Below, one piece after another: positions 43,777 through 52,364 of a stretch of DNA of 64,000 nucleotides (the first letter of the stretch is position 1; each line of letters begins with the position of its first letter). The stretch is taken from positions 4,154,001 to 4,218,000 of the forward strand of contig NZ_CP018047.1 of the NCBI RefSeq assembly GCF_002009175.1, read 5' to 3'. The notes beneath the pieces are model-generated. The model saw nothing but the letters and a program-made list of their open reading frames with translations, searched no databases and was not told the DNA's origin. A program made the translations under genes and the position numbers. The DNA is from Streptomyces niveus (GTDB taxonomy: Bacteria; Actinomycetota; Actinomycetes; Streptomycetales; Streptomycetaceae).

Positions 43777-44279
43777 GCGGGGAGCCGGGGGACCTGCCCC
43801 TGGAGCCGGTCGACCCCGATGTCGATCTGCGGATGCCCGGCCAGCGCGCCGAGACGGCCGGGCACCGGCTCTGGCAGGTGCTGGCCGTCATCTCCGCGGG
43901 CGGTGCGGCGGGCGCGACGGCGCGGTACGGCGCCGAGCGGCTGTGGCCCACTCCCGACGGCGCCTTCCCGTGGACGACGTTCCTGGTGAACGTCGTGGGC
44001 TGCGGGCTAATCGGATTCCTCATGGTGCTGCTCGCCGAGGGCGGCTGGTCGGCGCATCCGCTGCTGCGGCCGTTCCTCGGGGTGGGGGTGCTGGGCGGCT
44101 TCACGACGTTCTCGACGTACACGCTGGACTTCCTGCGGCTGGTACGGCACGGCCAGGCGCCGGCGGCGCTCGGGTACGCGGCCGTGACGCTCGTGGGGGC
44201 GATGGCGGCGGTCTGGCTCACGGCCACGGTGACGCGGCGCCTGGTGGGGCCGGTGGCCGGGCAGGGGGCGGCGCCGTGA
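43773..44279 (+). CDS. crcB1: Fluoride ion channel FluC/CrcB, first copy
   Basis: 168 aa from GTG 43773 (GTGA overlap). It has four transmembrane helices after a hydrophilic 35-residue N-terminus. Conserved points are GATARYGAERLW, the polar FLVNVVGCGLIGFL (Asn track) and GGFTTFSTYTLDFLRL with the phenylalanine/Na-site signature. FluC forms dual-topology dimers that expel fluoride. The longer N-terminus distinguishes it from its partner. It overlaps the second copy by 4 nt. Confidence 0.95.
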   Translation: MSGEPGDLPLEPVDPDVDLRMPGQRAETAGHRLWQVLAVISAGGAAGATARYGAERLWPTPDGAFPWTTFLVNVVGCGLIGFLMVLLAEGGWSAHPLLRPFLGVGVLGGFTTFSTYTLDFLRLVRHGQAPAALGYAAVTLVGAMAAVWLTATVTRRLVGPVAGQGAAP

Positions 44280-44629
44280 ACTGGCTGCTGGTCGTCGTGG
44301 GCGGCGCGATCGGCGCGCCGCTGCGCTATCTGACGGACCGTACGGTGCAGACCTGGCACGAAACGCTGTTCCCCTGGGGGACGTTCGCCGTGAATGTGGC
44401 GGGGAGTCTGGTGCTGGGGGTGCTCGCGGGGGCGACGGTGTCGTCGGCGACGTACGCCCTTGTCGGTACGGGGCTCTGCGGGGCGCTCACGACGTACTCG
44501 ACCTTCTCGTACGAGACGCTGCGGCTGGCCGAACGCGGGAAGGGCCTGCTGGCCGGCGCGTACGTCTCGGCGTCGCTGCTGGTGGGCCTGGGCGCGGTGT
44601 GGGCCGGCTGGGAGCTGGGCGCGCTCTGA
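44276..44629 (+). CDS. crcB2: Fluoride ion channel FluC/CrcB, second copy
   Basis: 117 aa from GTG 44276. Four helices with GGAIGAPLRYLTDR, FAVNVAGSLVLGVL and GALTTYSTFSYETLRL. Tandem, overlapping fluC genes in Gram-positive bacteria usually encode the two opposite-facing halves of a heterodimer. No fluoride riboswitch was recognised upstream; the pair follows the metallopeptidase gene without a promoter gap. Confidence 0.95.
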   Translation: MNWLLVVVGGAIGAPLRYLTDRTVQTWHETLFPWGTFAVNVAGSLVLGVLAGATVSSATYALVGTGLCGALTTYSTFSYETLRLAERGKGLLAGAYVSASLLVGLGAVWAGWELGAL

Positions 44630-44779
44630 GGGGGCCGCCGTGGGGCGGGTCGTGACTCAGTTGGGCCCTGGGGAGCGTGTCCCTCGTGGGGAAAAGGAAG
44701 TTGGGCAGGGCAATCAATCCCCCGCCGCCGGGCGTTCGTCGGTGGGGTGAGCCGTTCCACGCCCCCGGAGGTGCCCCGC

Positions 44780-45448
44780 GTGCGCCAGTTGCCCACCCCA
44801 GGCCGTCTGTCCGCCGCCGGCGGTCTCTCCGTGCCCGGCCGTCCCGCCTCCGGCCGTCTCACCGCACCCGGGCGTCTGTCGGCCTCCGGCCGATTCGCCG
44901 TCTGGATCGCCACCTCGCTGGCCGTCGCCACCGCCACGGGCTGCATGAGCGTCGGCCACGACGAAGGGAAGCCGGCCCCCTCGCGATCGGCCGAGCGCAG
45001 CGGGGCCGCGGCCGAACAGGACGGCGGTACGGCGGCGGACACCGGCGCGGCCCTGCCCGCCGACGGCCGGAGCGGCGCCGGGCCGAAAGGCGCCGAACAC
45101 ACCGGCGAGCGCGGCGAGAAGGGGAAGCCGGGCGATCCGGAGACGTCGGACGGCCCGTCGGCGAAGCCGTCGAAGGGCCCGGACGGCAAGCCGCTGCCCC
45201 CCGCCCCGAGGCCGCCGGGCGGCGAGGTACCGCCCGCGGAACAGCCGACCAGGACCCCGCCGCCGCCCTCCGAGCCGCCTGCGCCGAACCCGGACCCGGA
45301 GCCCCCGGCGCAGCCCGAGCCGAGCGGTCCGCCGGAGCCGCCGTCGGCCTCGCCGATGGCGGACGTACGGACGAGCGCGCTGTCGCCGGGCGACGGGGCG
45401 GGGATGGGGAAGGAGCCGATGGCGTCGCCGCAGTTGGGGCCGGTATGA
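44780..45448 (+). CDS. Proline-rich predicted lipoprotein
   Basis: 222 aa. GTG 44780 was chosen because GGAGG lies 8 nt upstream; GTG 44747 in frame is weaker. The N-terminus has a repeated RLSA/GRL pattern (LPTPGRLSAAGG, GRLTAPGRLSASGRF), then a hydrophobic helix WIATSLAVATATGC ending in a lipobox-like ATGC. The rest is disordered: Gly/Ala/Lys/Glu-rich, then Pro-rich (RTPPPPSEPPAPNPDPEPPA). No globular domain, so only surface anchoring can be proposed. Confidence 0.65.
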   Translation: MRQLPTPGRLSAAGGLSVPGRPASGRLTAPGRLSASGRFAVWIATSLAVATATGCMSVGHDEGKPAPSRSAERSGAAAEQDGGTAADTGAALPADGRSGAGPKGAEHTGERGEKGKPGDPETSDGPSAKPSKGPDGKPLPPAPRPPGGEVPPAEQPTRTPPPPSEPPAPNPDPEPPAQPEPSGPPEPPSASPMADVRTSALSPGDGAGMGKEPMASPQLGPV

Positions 45449-45526
45449 GGGCCGGTGGGCGCTCGGGTGGAGCGCCGGTTCAGCGCCGGTTCGGCGCCGG
45501 TGTGACGCGGATCGTGCGGAGGCGGT

Positions 45527-45556
45527 TTGCCAGGGAGGGGGAGCGGTGCGTATGGT
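45527..45556 (+). promoter_or_regulatory. Promoter of the DEAD-box helicase gene
   Basis: TTGCCA (45527-45532) and TATGGT (45551-45556) with an 18-bp spacer give a housekeeping-type promoter and a 5' leader of about 145 nt. The leader contains TCGTTTGATCATTGCC and could fold as a cold-shock-type regulator. Confidence 0.6.
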
Positions 45557-45708
45557 AGTAGATCGTTTGATCATTGCCCGGCGCCGACACAGAAGAGCGC
45601 CGCGTGGCGCGTACTCTCCCTTGCCGTGGCTGACCGCATTGAGGCGGTCGATTTGCGAATCACGGAGTTTGGGCGCGTGCCGAGACTCCGGAAGGTTTCG
45701 CATTTCGC

Positions 45709-47835
45709 ATGTCCATTTCCAGTACTGACCACGCCGTCATGCCCGAGAACGACTCCGACGACTCGATCACGAGCGTCGACGGCGTCGAGAACACCGAGGC
45801 TGAGACGGTCGAGGCCGTAGAGGCCCCCGAGGCCCCGAAGACCCCCGAAATCACCTTCGGCGACCTGGGGTTGCCCGAGGGCATCGTCCGCAAGCTCGCC
45901 CAGAACGGCGTCGTCGCGCCCTTCCCGATCCAGGCCGCGACCATCCCGGACGCCCTGGCCGGCAAGGACATCCTGGGCCGCGGCCGTACCGGCTCCGGCA
46001 AGACCCTCTCCTTCGGTCTGCCGCTGCTGGCCACCCTCGCCGAGGGCCACACCGAGAAGAAGAAGCCCCGCGGGATCATCCTGACCCCGACCCGCGAGCT
46101 GGCGATGCAGGTCGCCGACGCCCTCCAGCCGTACGGCGACGTGCTCGGCCTGAAGATGAAGGTCGTCTGCGGCGGTACGTCGATGGGCAACCAGATCTAC
46201 GCGCTGGAGCGCGGTGTCGACGTCCTCGTCGCCACCCCCGGCCGGCTGCGCGACATCATCAACCGCGGCGCCTGCTCCCTGGAGAACGTCCGGATCGCGA
46301 TCCTGGACGAGGCCGACCAGATGTCCGACCTGGGCTTCCTGCCCGAGGTCACCGAACTGCTCGACCAGGTGCCGGCCGGCGGCCAGCGCATGCTCTTCTC
46401 CGCCACGATGGAGAACGAGATCAGCACCCTGGTCAAGCGCTACCTGAAGAACCCCGTGCACCACGAGGTCGACAGCGCGCAGGGCAACGTCACGACCATG
46501 AGCCACCACGTGCTCGTCGTGAAGCCCAAGGACAAGGCGCCGGTCACGGCGGCGATCGCGGCGCGCAAGGGCCGCACGATCATCTTCGTCCGTACGCAGC
46601 TGGGCGCCGACCGTATCGCCGAGCAGCTCCGCGACTCGGGTGTGAAGGCGGACGCGCTGCACGGCGGCATGACGCAGGGCGCGCGTACCCGCACGCTGGC
46701 GGACTTCAAGGAGGGTCACGTCAACGCGCTCGTCGCGACCGACGTGGCCGCCCGCGGTATCCACGTCGACGGCATCGACCTGGTCCTGAACGTGGATCCG
46801 GCCGGTGACCACAAGGACTACCTGCACCGCTCGGGCCGTACGGCGCGCGCCGGCAAGTCCGGCGTCGTCGTCTCGCTGGCCCTGCCGCACCAGCGCCGCC
46901 AGATCTTCCGGCTGATGGAGGACGCGGGCGTCGACGCCGCGCGTCACATGGTCGCCGGTGCCGGCGCGTTCGAGCCGGAGGTCGCCGAGATCACCGGCGC
47001 CCGTTCGCTCACCGAGGTCCAGGCCGACTCCGCGAACAACTCCGCCAAGCAGGCGGAGCGCGAGGTCGCCGACCTGACCAAGGAGCTGGAGCGCCTCCAG
47101 CGCCGCGCGGGCGAGCTGCGCGAGGAGGCCGACCGCCTCGTCGCGCGTGCCGCGCGTGAGCGTGGGGACGACCCGGAGGCGGCGGTGGCGGAGGTCACGG
47201 CCGAGGCCGTGGCGGCCATCGAGGCGGCGACGGCTGCCGCGTCCGTACCGGCGCAGGCGACCCGCGACGAGCGTGGCAACTACGGTCGTCGTGACGACCG
47301 CAGGGACGACCGTCGTGACGACCGCGGTGAGCGCAGTGGCCGTGGTGGCGCGCGGGGTTACACCCCTCGTGACGGCGGCAGCGGTGACCGCGGCGGATTC
47401 CAGCGCCGTGACGACCGCGGTGGCGAGCGGGGCGGCTTCAACCGTGACCGCAACGACCGCGGTGGCTTCCAGCGTCGTGACGACAGGCCCGCGACCGGCG
47501 GTTTCCAGCGTCGTGACGACCGTCCGGCCGGTGGCGGCTTCCGCCGCGACGACCGGAAGGAAGGCGGCTTCAACCGCGACCGCCGTGACGACCGCCGCGA
47601 CGGCGCCGCCGGCGCCGCCCGCCCGTTCGAGCGCCGCGAGCACCGTCCCACCGGTGACCGCCCGTTCAACCGCGACCGCCGCGACGACCGCCCCGCGGGC
47701 GGCTTCCGCTCCGGCGGCCACGACCGCCCCTCGGGCCGCCGCGACGACCACCGCGGAGGCACCACCGGCACGGGCACGAGCACGGGCTCGTTCGGCCGCC
47801 GCGACGACAAGCCGCGCTGGAAGCGCAACGGCTGA
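45709..47835 (+). CDS. DEAD-box RNA helicase with Arg/Gly-rich tail
   Basis: 708 aa from ATG 45709. The motor (about 45-420) has the Q-motif FPIQAATIPDAL, Walker A GRTGSGKT, LTPTRELA, ATPGRLRD, DEAD in LDEADQM, SAT in LFSATM, and the second RecA half with ATDVAARGIHVD and HRSGRTARAGKSG. A coiled-coil-like segment follows (VADLTKELERLQRRAGELREEADRL, about 445-480). The last 200 residues are disordered with repeated GGFQRRDDR and GGFNRDR units. RhlE/DeaD-like enzymes with such tails unwind structured RNA, assist cold growth and can form condensates. Confidence 0.93.
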   Translation: MSISSTDHAVMPENDSDDSITSVDGVENTEAETVEAVEAPEAPKTPEITFGDLGLPEGIVRKLAQNGVVAPFPIQAATIPDALAGKDILGRGRTGSGKTLSFGLPLLATLAEGHTEKKKPRGIILTPTRELAMQVADALQPYGDVLGLKMKVVCGGTSMGNQIYALERGVDVLVATPGRLRDIINRGACSLENVRIAILDEADQMSDLGFLPEVTELLDQVPAGGQRMLFSATMENEISTLVKRYLKNPVHHEVDSAQGNVTTMSHHVLVVKPKDKAPVTAAIAARKGRTIIFVRTQLGADRIAEQLRDSGVKADALHGGMTQGARTRTLADFKEGHVNALVATDVAARGIHVDGIDLVLNVDPAGDHKDYLHRSGRTARAGKSGVVVSLALPHQRRQIFRLMEDAGVDAARHMVAGAGAFEPEVAEITGARSLTEVQADSANNSAKQAEREVADLTKELERLQRRAGELREEADRLVARAARERGDDPEAAVAEVTAEAVAAIEAATAAASVPAQATRDERGNYGRRDDRRDDRRDDRGERSGRGGARGYTPRDGGSGDRGGFQRRDDRGGERGGFNRDRNDRGGFQRRDDRPATGGFQRRDDRPAGGGFRRDDRKEGGFNRDRRDDRRDGAAGAARPFERREHRPTGDRPFNRDRRDDRPAGGFRSGGHDRPSGRRDDHRGGTTGTGTSTGSFGRRDDKPRWKRNG

Positions 47836-47855
47836 CGGCCCGCCACCTGACACGA

Positions 47856-47897
47856 CGGGGCCCCTACCGCACCCACCGGGTTGCGGCAGGGGCCCCG
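47856..47897 (+). terminator. Terminator after the DEAD-box gene
   Basis: CGGGGCCCCT-A-CCGCA (47856-47871) and TGCGG-C-AGGGGCCCCG (47882-47897) pair with one internal mismatch. Confidence 0.8.
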
Positions 47898-47970
47898 CCC
47901 CGTACCCCCTGATCCGGGCCCCCGCACCACCACGGGGGGATACCCGATCGGCTCGCCGCCCCCGGCGGGC

Positions 47971-47976
47971 TATGCT
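47971..47976 (+). promoter_or_regulatory. -10 box of tRNA-Lys
   Basis: TATGCT, 17 nt before the mature 5' end; the upstream GCCGCCCCCGGCGGGC is G+C-rich without a clear -35. Confidence 0.5.
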
Positions 47977-47993
47977 CGTGGATGACTCGTCGA

Positions 47994-48066
47994 GGGCCGT
48001 TAGCTCAATTGGCAGAGCAGCGGACTTTTAATCCGTTGGTTGTGGGTTCGAGTCCCACACGGCCTA
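47994..48066 (+). tRNA. tRNA-Lys (anticodon UUU)
   Basis: 73 nt: acceptor GGGCCGT/ACGGCCT (one G-U pair), D-loop with GG, anticodon loop CTTTTAAT, T-loop GTTCGAGTC, discriminator A; CCA not encoded. Confidence 0.97.
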
Positions 48067-48100
48067 CCGGCAGCAGGATGGGGAAGTCCCCACCGACCTG

Positions 48101-48149
48101 CGACTCAGCGCCCCGCCCGGCTCCGGCCGGACGGGGCGCTGAGTCGTTT
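48101..48149. terminator. Terminator between tRNA-Lys and the MASE1 gene
   Basis: CGACTCAGCGCCCCG (48101-48115) and CGGGGCGCTGAGTCG (48132-48146) form a perfect 15-bp stem with further CCGG pairing in the loop and TTT after. It serves both converging transcripts. Confidence 0.9.
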
Positions 48150-48226
48150 CCGGGGCCGGGCGTGAGCGACGCGTGAGCGGACGGTTCGACAGCGGGCGCT
48201 GAGGAGTCGGTGGTTCGGGTTCCCGG

Positions 48227-49213
48227 TCAGGTGTCCGGGGGGACGCGGCGGGTGCCCGGGGACTGGTTGGTGACCGCGGTGGAGAGTTGGGCGCAGAGGC
48301 GCTCGATCTCTTCGTGGGTGCGGTTTCGTTCGGTGACCACCGCTGTGAGGACCAGGGCGGTGAGGGAGACCGTGCCGTTGAACGCCTGGAGCGTGACCAT
48401 GTTGGTGAGGAGATTGTGGTGCTCGAAGGGGCCGGTCATCCGGCCGGAGGCGAGGATCGCGAGGGTGGAGATGGCCAGGGCGCAGGGTGCGGCGCCCGCG
48501 CGTTCGAAGCGGAACGAGGCCCAGATCAGGAACGGGAAGACGAGGAAGAGCAGGGAAGAGCTGGCGGCGTTGGTGGCCAGATAGGTCACGGCCAGGGTGC
48601 ACGCCGACAGTGCCGCCGCCTCGGCCCAGACCAGGGGACCGACGGCGGGTGGCCACCGTGCCCAGCGGACCACGAGCAGGAAGGGGGTGACGACCAGCAC
48701 GCCCATGGCGTCGCCCGTCCACCACACGGACCACGTCGGCCAGAAACCGCTCGCCGACAGTGCCCCCGACAGGAAGAGCGTGCCGCTGCCGACGGTCGCG
48801 CTGATCAGCATGGGCCCCAGAGCGCCGAGGAAGACGAGGGACACCGCGTCCTGCAAGCGGTCGAGGTCGTTGTGGAAGCCGGCCCGGTGCAGCAGCAGGT
48901 AGGAGCAGACCGGGGCGAGGGTGTTGCCGGCGACGATCGCCAGTACGGACCAGACGTTGGGGCCGATGGTGGCGTTGACGGCGAGGGCGCCGATGGCGAT
49001 GCCGGGCCAGACCCGCGTACCGAACAGGAGCAGGGCGGCGACCGAGATACCGGTCGGCGGCCACAGGGGCGTGACCTGGCCGCGGACCAGCTGCTGGAGC
49101 AGCCCCAGGCGGGCGGTCGCGTAGTAGAGGGCGGCGACCGCCAGAATCGTCAGGGCGGTGGGTCTGTGCCGCCTGAGTTGTGAGGTGTCCACCACATCAG
49201 CATCAGACACCAC
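48227..49213 (-). CDS. MASE1-domain integral membrane protein
   Basis: 328 aa from GTG 49213 (GTG 49210 adjacent is equivalent). About eight transmembrane helices cover residues 18-290. MASE1 landmarks are ALYYATARLGLLQQL, TPLWPPTGISVAALLLFG, GNTLAPVCSYLLL, WSVWWTGDAMGVLVVTPFLL and FLIWASFRF. The C-terminus is a short coiled-coil-like segment (RTHEEIERLCAQLSTA) without a GGDEF, kinase or phosphatase domain. MASE1 is a sensing module normally fused to such outputs. Here the output may be the PP2C phosphatase encoded just upstream on the same strand. Confidence 0.88.
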   Translation of the reverse strand: MVSDADVVDTSQLRRHRPTALTILAVAALYYATARLGLLQQLVRGQVTPLWPPTGISVAALLLFGTRVWPGIAIGALAVNATIGPNVWSVLAIVAGNTLAPVCSYLLLHRAGFHNDLDRLQDAVSLVFLGALGPMLISATVGSGTLFLSGALSASGFWPTWSVWWTGDAMGVLVVTPFLLVVRWARWPPAVGPLVWAEAAALSACTLAVTYLATNAASSSLLFLVFPFLIWASFRFERAGAAPCALAISTLAILASGRMTGPFEHHNLLTNMVTLQAFNGTVSLTALVLTAVVTERNRTHEEIERLCAQLSTAVTNQSPGTRRVPPDT

Positions 49214-49278
49214 CCCGGGCGGTACGGGCCGGACGGACGCGCCGACGCCGCCGCACTGCCGGGCGTCTGCCCGGGGGC

Positions 49279-50115
49279 CTACCGGGCGGTCGGCGGACCG
49301 TCGTGGCGTACGACGAGAACGGCGGCGTCGTCGTCGTGTCCGGTGCGGTCCGCGACCCGGATCACCCGCGACGCCAGGATGTCGGGGGCGGCGCCGCGTC
49401 CGGCGCCCGCCAGCCGGGCCACCTCCGCCAGGCCCTCCTCGATCGGGTAGACGGGTCCTTCCACCACGCCGTCGGTCACCAGGACGAGGTAACCGGGCTC
49501 CGTGAGGCGCCGATGGACCACCGGGTAGTTCTGGCCGGGCAGCACCCCCAGCGGGACCCCGCCGGAGTCCAGGGACACACCCGATTCGCCCGAGTCGGAG
49601 CCCCACACCATCGGGACGTGGCCCGCCCTGGCGATGGCGAGATCACCGGTCCGCGGTTCGTAGCTCAGCAGGCAACAGGTGGTGAAGAGGTCGGTACCGA
49701 GCGAGATCAGCAAGTCGTTGGCGCTGGTCAGCACCTGCCCCGGGTCACGCGTGACGCTGGCGAGGGCCCGGAGGCTGGCACGGGCCTCGCCCATGAAGGC
49801 GGCGGCCTCCACGCCATGGCCCTGCACATCGCCGATGGCCATACCCGCCACCCCGTCGCTCATCGGGAAGGCGTCGTAGAAGTCGCCGCCGACGGCCAGA
49901 CCGTCCTGCGAGGGCGAGTACCGGGCCGCGAGGCGGACGCCCGGGAAATCGGGCAGTGCGGAAGGGAGCATGTGCCGCTGGAGCGCCATGCCGAGTTCCG
50001 CGCGCGCCTGCTGGAGTCTGATGTTCTCCATCGCCTGATCGACGAGGCGCCCCAGGGTGAGAAGGAGTTCCTGGGTGCTGTCCGGCGCTCTGCGGTGTCG
50101 GTTCATGGCGTTCAT
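49279..50115 (-). CDS. PP2C/SpoIIE-type serine phosphatase
   Basis: 278 aa from ATG 50115. After a short coiled-coil (RLVDQAMENIRLQQARAELG) comes the SpoIIE domain: QRHMLPSALPDFPGVRLAARY, GGDFYDAF (metal Asp), AIGDVQGHGVEAAAFM, ANDLLISL, ARAGHVPMVW, LVTDGVVEG and DDDAAVLVVR. All metal ligands look intact. No GAF or PAS domain. Such phosphatases act on anti-anti-sigma factors in the partner-switching systems of Streptomyces. The MASE1 gene follows 65 bp downstream on the same strand. Confidence 0.92.
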   Translation of the reverse strand: MNAMNRHRRAPDSTQELLLTLGRLVDQAMENIRLQQARAELGMALQRHMLPSALPDFPGVRLAARYSPSQDGLAVGGDFYDAFPMSDGVAGMAIGDVQGHGVEAAAFMGEARASLRALASVTRDPGQVLTSANDLLISLGTDLFTTCCLLSYEPRTGDLAIARAGHVPMVWGSDSGESGVSLDSGGVPLGVLPGQNYPVVHRRLTEPGYLVLVTDGVVEGPVYPIEEGLAEVARLAGAGRGAAPDILASRVIRVADRTGHDDDAAVLVVRHDGPPTAR

Positions 50116-50518
50116 GGCATCCCGCGCTCCGATCGCCCCGTGCTTAAACCCTAGCCCGGTCGCCGCGACCTGGCGCGTACGGCGGACACCCGCCCGGCCG
50201 TACGTACGGGGAAGGCCGGACCGAAGGGCCTGCGGGCCCACCGCGGGGCCCAACCGTGTGGAGCGCGTTCCGCCGCCGCCGAGCGCGACCGGCGGGAGAT
50301 CCGGGCCGCCGGCCGGCCGTCGGAGGGGTCGCCGCGTACGTACGGGGAACATCGGGCGGCCTTCGAGGAGTCGCCGGTCAACGGCGAGATGAACGTATGC
50401 CGGTTCGGCCGTGACGGCGCCCCGGCTGGGTCCGTGGACCCTGCCGGGTGGGCCCTGACCTGTCCTTACGCTGCTCGCGCTCGGGGGTGGGAGACGACGG
50501 CGTGAGGTGGGAGAACAG
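50116..50518. other. Divergent spacer before the Flp-signal protein gene
   Basis: 403 bp. The word CGTACGTACGGGGAA occurs twice (50199-50213 and 50335-50349), 136 bp apart. TACGCT (50467-50472) may be the -10 for the rightward gene, 47 nt before its GTG. No gene was accepted; frames here have no start signal and poor composition. Confidence 0.5.
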
Positions 50519-52222
50519 GTGAAGAGGGCCCGCAGGTTCCAGTGGTGGCAGGCGCATCCGCAGATACGGAGACGGCAGATACGGAGACGGAGAGATCCGC
50601 TCCACCGTGACCGGGGGCAGAGCGGCGCGGAGTACGCCGCGGTGTTCGGCGTCGTGTCCATGATCGTGCTCGCCATCGTCGGTCTGAGCCTGCCCGAGGA
50701 GGAGGCGACCGGGCTGAAGAGCGCGGTGTGCCGCGTACTGCACCCGCTGAGCGGGGACGAGGCGTGTGCCACCGGCGACTTCGCGGACGGCGGTGACGGG
50801 GGAGACGGCGGCGGAGGCGGCGGCGAGGGCGGGGACCCCTTCGTACCCAACGGCGACCCGTTCGAGCCCACGCGGTGTCTGCTGTCCCAGGAGCAGACCA
50901 AGACGACCGTCGTCGTCCAGATCTTCTTCATCAAGATCAGCAGCTCGGAGACGGTCAAGCTTCAGCAGTGGTCCGACGGCACCGTCACCCTGGAGCGGAT
51001 CACCGAGACGGGCGGCGGGGTCACGGCCAGCATCTCGGCGGGCATCCGCGGCCTCGAGGACTGGGGCGGCAGCGCGAAACTGAGCGGTACGTATCTGGCG
51101 GGCAGCGGCAGCGGCGGACAGTGGCTCTTCTCCGGGAACAAGACCGGCGACCCGCAGAAGGACCTGGAGCTGAACCTTGAGGACGCCAAGCAGTTCACCG
51201 AGTACCTGAAGGCCCAGGACGAGTGCAATTCCCGTCCCGCCGGGCCCCGTTCCTCCGAACTCGGCATGATCTGCGGCTACCACGCCGGCAAGAAGAAGCC
51301 CGACCTGCCGCCGGAGAAGGCCCCGGACGTCGACATCACCAAGACCTCCATCGAGGCGTCCGGCAACGCGAACTTCGGCGGGAAGTTCAAGGGCAGCGGC
51401 AAGGGCGGCAAGGACTCCGGCGACGGCCCCAAGGATCTGGGGAAGATATCCGGCGAGCTGGCCAACGGCACGATGACCGAGGACGTCGTCGTCATGCGCG
51501 CGCACACCGGGCCGAACGCCGGGAAGATCACCTTCGTCTACACCTTCACCGTCAAGGGATCGGGTGGCGTGGGCGGGGTCGCCACCGGCGAGCGGATGCA
51601 ACAGGTGGCGGTCACCTACGACGCGGCGACGTACGACCAGGAGGAGGCGGACGGCAAGCCGCACCGCCCGGAGAAGCTGATGATCACCACCAGCGAGGAG
51701 GCCGGCGGCGGTGGCGGCGTCAAGGTCGAGGGAGGCGCCAACGCCGGTCCCGTGACGATCGATGTCGGCGGCGGCGGCGGATCCACCAAGTCGCAGATCC
51801 ATACCGAGACGGCCGAACTCATCCTCGACAACGACGCCGACAGCGTCCTCGTCGAGGACTGGCTGCGCGGGAACGGCGACCAGCCCGCGAAGAACCCGCT
51901 GCCCTCACCCACCGACGCGGCCAAGGTGCCCGGCCCCGACGCCAGCCCGCTCGAACGGCTCCTGCACGAGAAGGGGAAGCTCAGCAGGCTCGACTACAAC
52001 GCCAACACCGACTGGTGGAACGCCTCACTGGGCATCGGCTTCGGTATCTCCGCCGGGCAGTTCACCCTCGGGTTCAAGCTCTTCGGGATCGACATCACCC
52101 ATGAGGAGAAGACCCAGACGATCACCGGGAATCCCACCTACGCCACCGGGCCCAAGAACGGCGGCGCCCGCCCGTGGGTGGAGTGGAAGAACTGCAGCAA
52201 GATCAAGCCCATTCCGACCTGA
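50519..52222 (+). CDS. Large secreted or surface protein with Flp-type prepilin signal
   Basis: 567 aa from GTG 50519 (GGGAG 5 nt upstream; GTG 50507 in frame is the alternative). A 33-residue basic leader (QIRRRQIRRRRDPLHRDRG) is followed by QSGAEYAAVFGVVSMIVLAI. If cut after the glycine, Glu is at +5 and Tyr at +6 of a hydrophobic helix, the Flp/TadE signature. A Gly/Asp-rich linker comes next (about 80-105). The rest is a beta-rich region with repeated polar strands, glycine clusters (EEAGGGGGVKVEGG) and four or more cysteines. No other known domain and no Tad genes nearby, so the role is open. Confidence 0.72.
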   Translation: MKRARRFQWWQAHPQIRRRQIRRRRDPLHRDRGQSGAEYAAVFGVVSMIVLAIVGLSLPEEEATGLKSAVCRVLHPLSGDEACATGDFADGGDGGDGGGGGGEGGDPFVPNGDPFEPTRCLLSQEQTKTTVVVQIFFIKISSSETVKLQQWSDGTVTLERITETGGGVTASISAGIRGLEDWGGSAKLSGTYLAGSGSGGQWLFSGNKTGDPQKDLELNLEDAKQFTEYLKAQDECNSRPAGPRSSELGMICGYHAGKKKPDLPPEKAPDVDITKTSIEASGNANFGGKFKGSGKGGKDSGDGPKDLGKISGELANGTMTEDVVVMRAHTGPNAGKITFVYTFTVKGSGGVGGVATGERMQQVAVTYDAATYDQEEADGKPHRPEKLMITTSEEAGGGGGVKVEGGANAGPVTIDVGGGGGSTKSQIHTETAELILDNDADSVLVEDWLRGNGDQPAKNPLPSPTDAAKVPGPDASPLERLLHEKGKLSRLDYNANTDWWNASLGIGFGISAGQFTLGFKLFGIDITHEEKTQTITGNPTYATGPKNGGARPWVEWKNCSKIKPIPT

Positions 52223-52236
52223 CGGCGCCGGGCCAC

Positions 52237-52282
52237 CGCCCCTCGCCTCGCGGCGTGGCGTGGCGTGGCGTGGCGAGGGGCG
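52237..52282. repeat. GTGGC tandem repeat inside a terminator-like hairpin
   Basis: Four head-to-tail GTGGC units (52255-52274) sit in the loop of CGCCCCTCGCC (about 52237-52247) and GGCGAGGGGCG (52272-52282). It lies between two convergent genes and can end both; the repeat number may vary between strains. Confidence 0.65.
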
Positions 52283-52364
52283 ACGCCGGGCCACCGCCCC
52301 TGGCCACGTGGTGTGGCGATAACACATCAGCACCGGTCAGTACCGATCAGTACCGAAGCGTGCC

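Noticed and set aside
44630..44779. A fluoride riboswitch for the fluC pair
   Set aside because: This gap is downstream of the pair, and no aptamer-like sequence was found upstream of it either.
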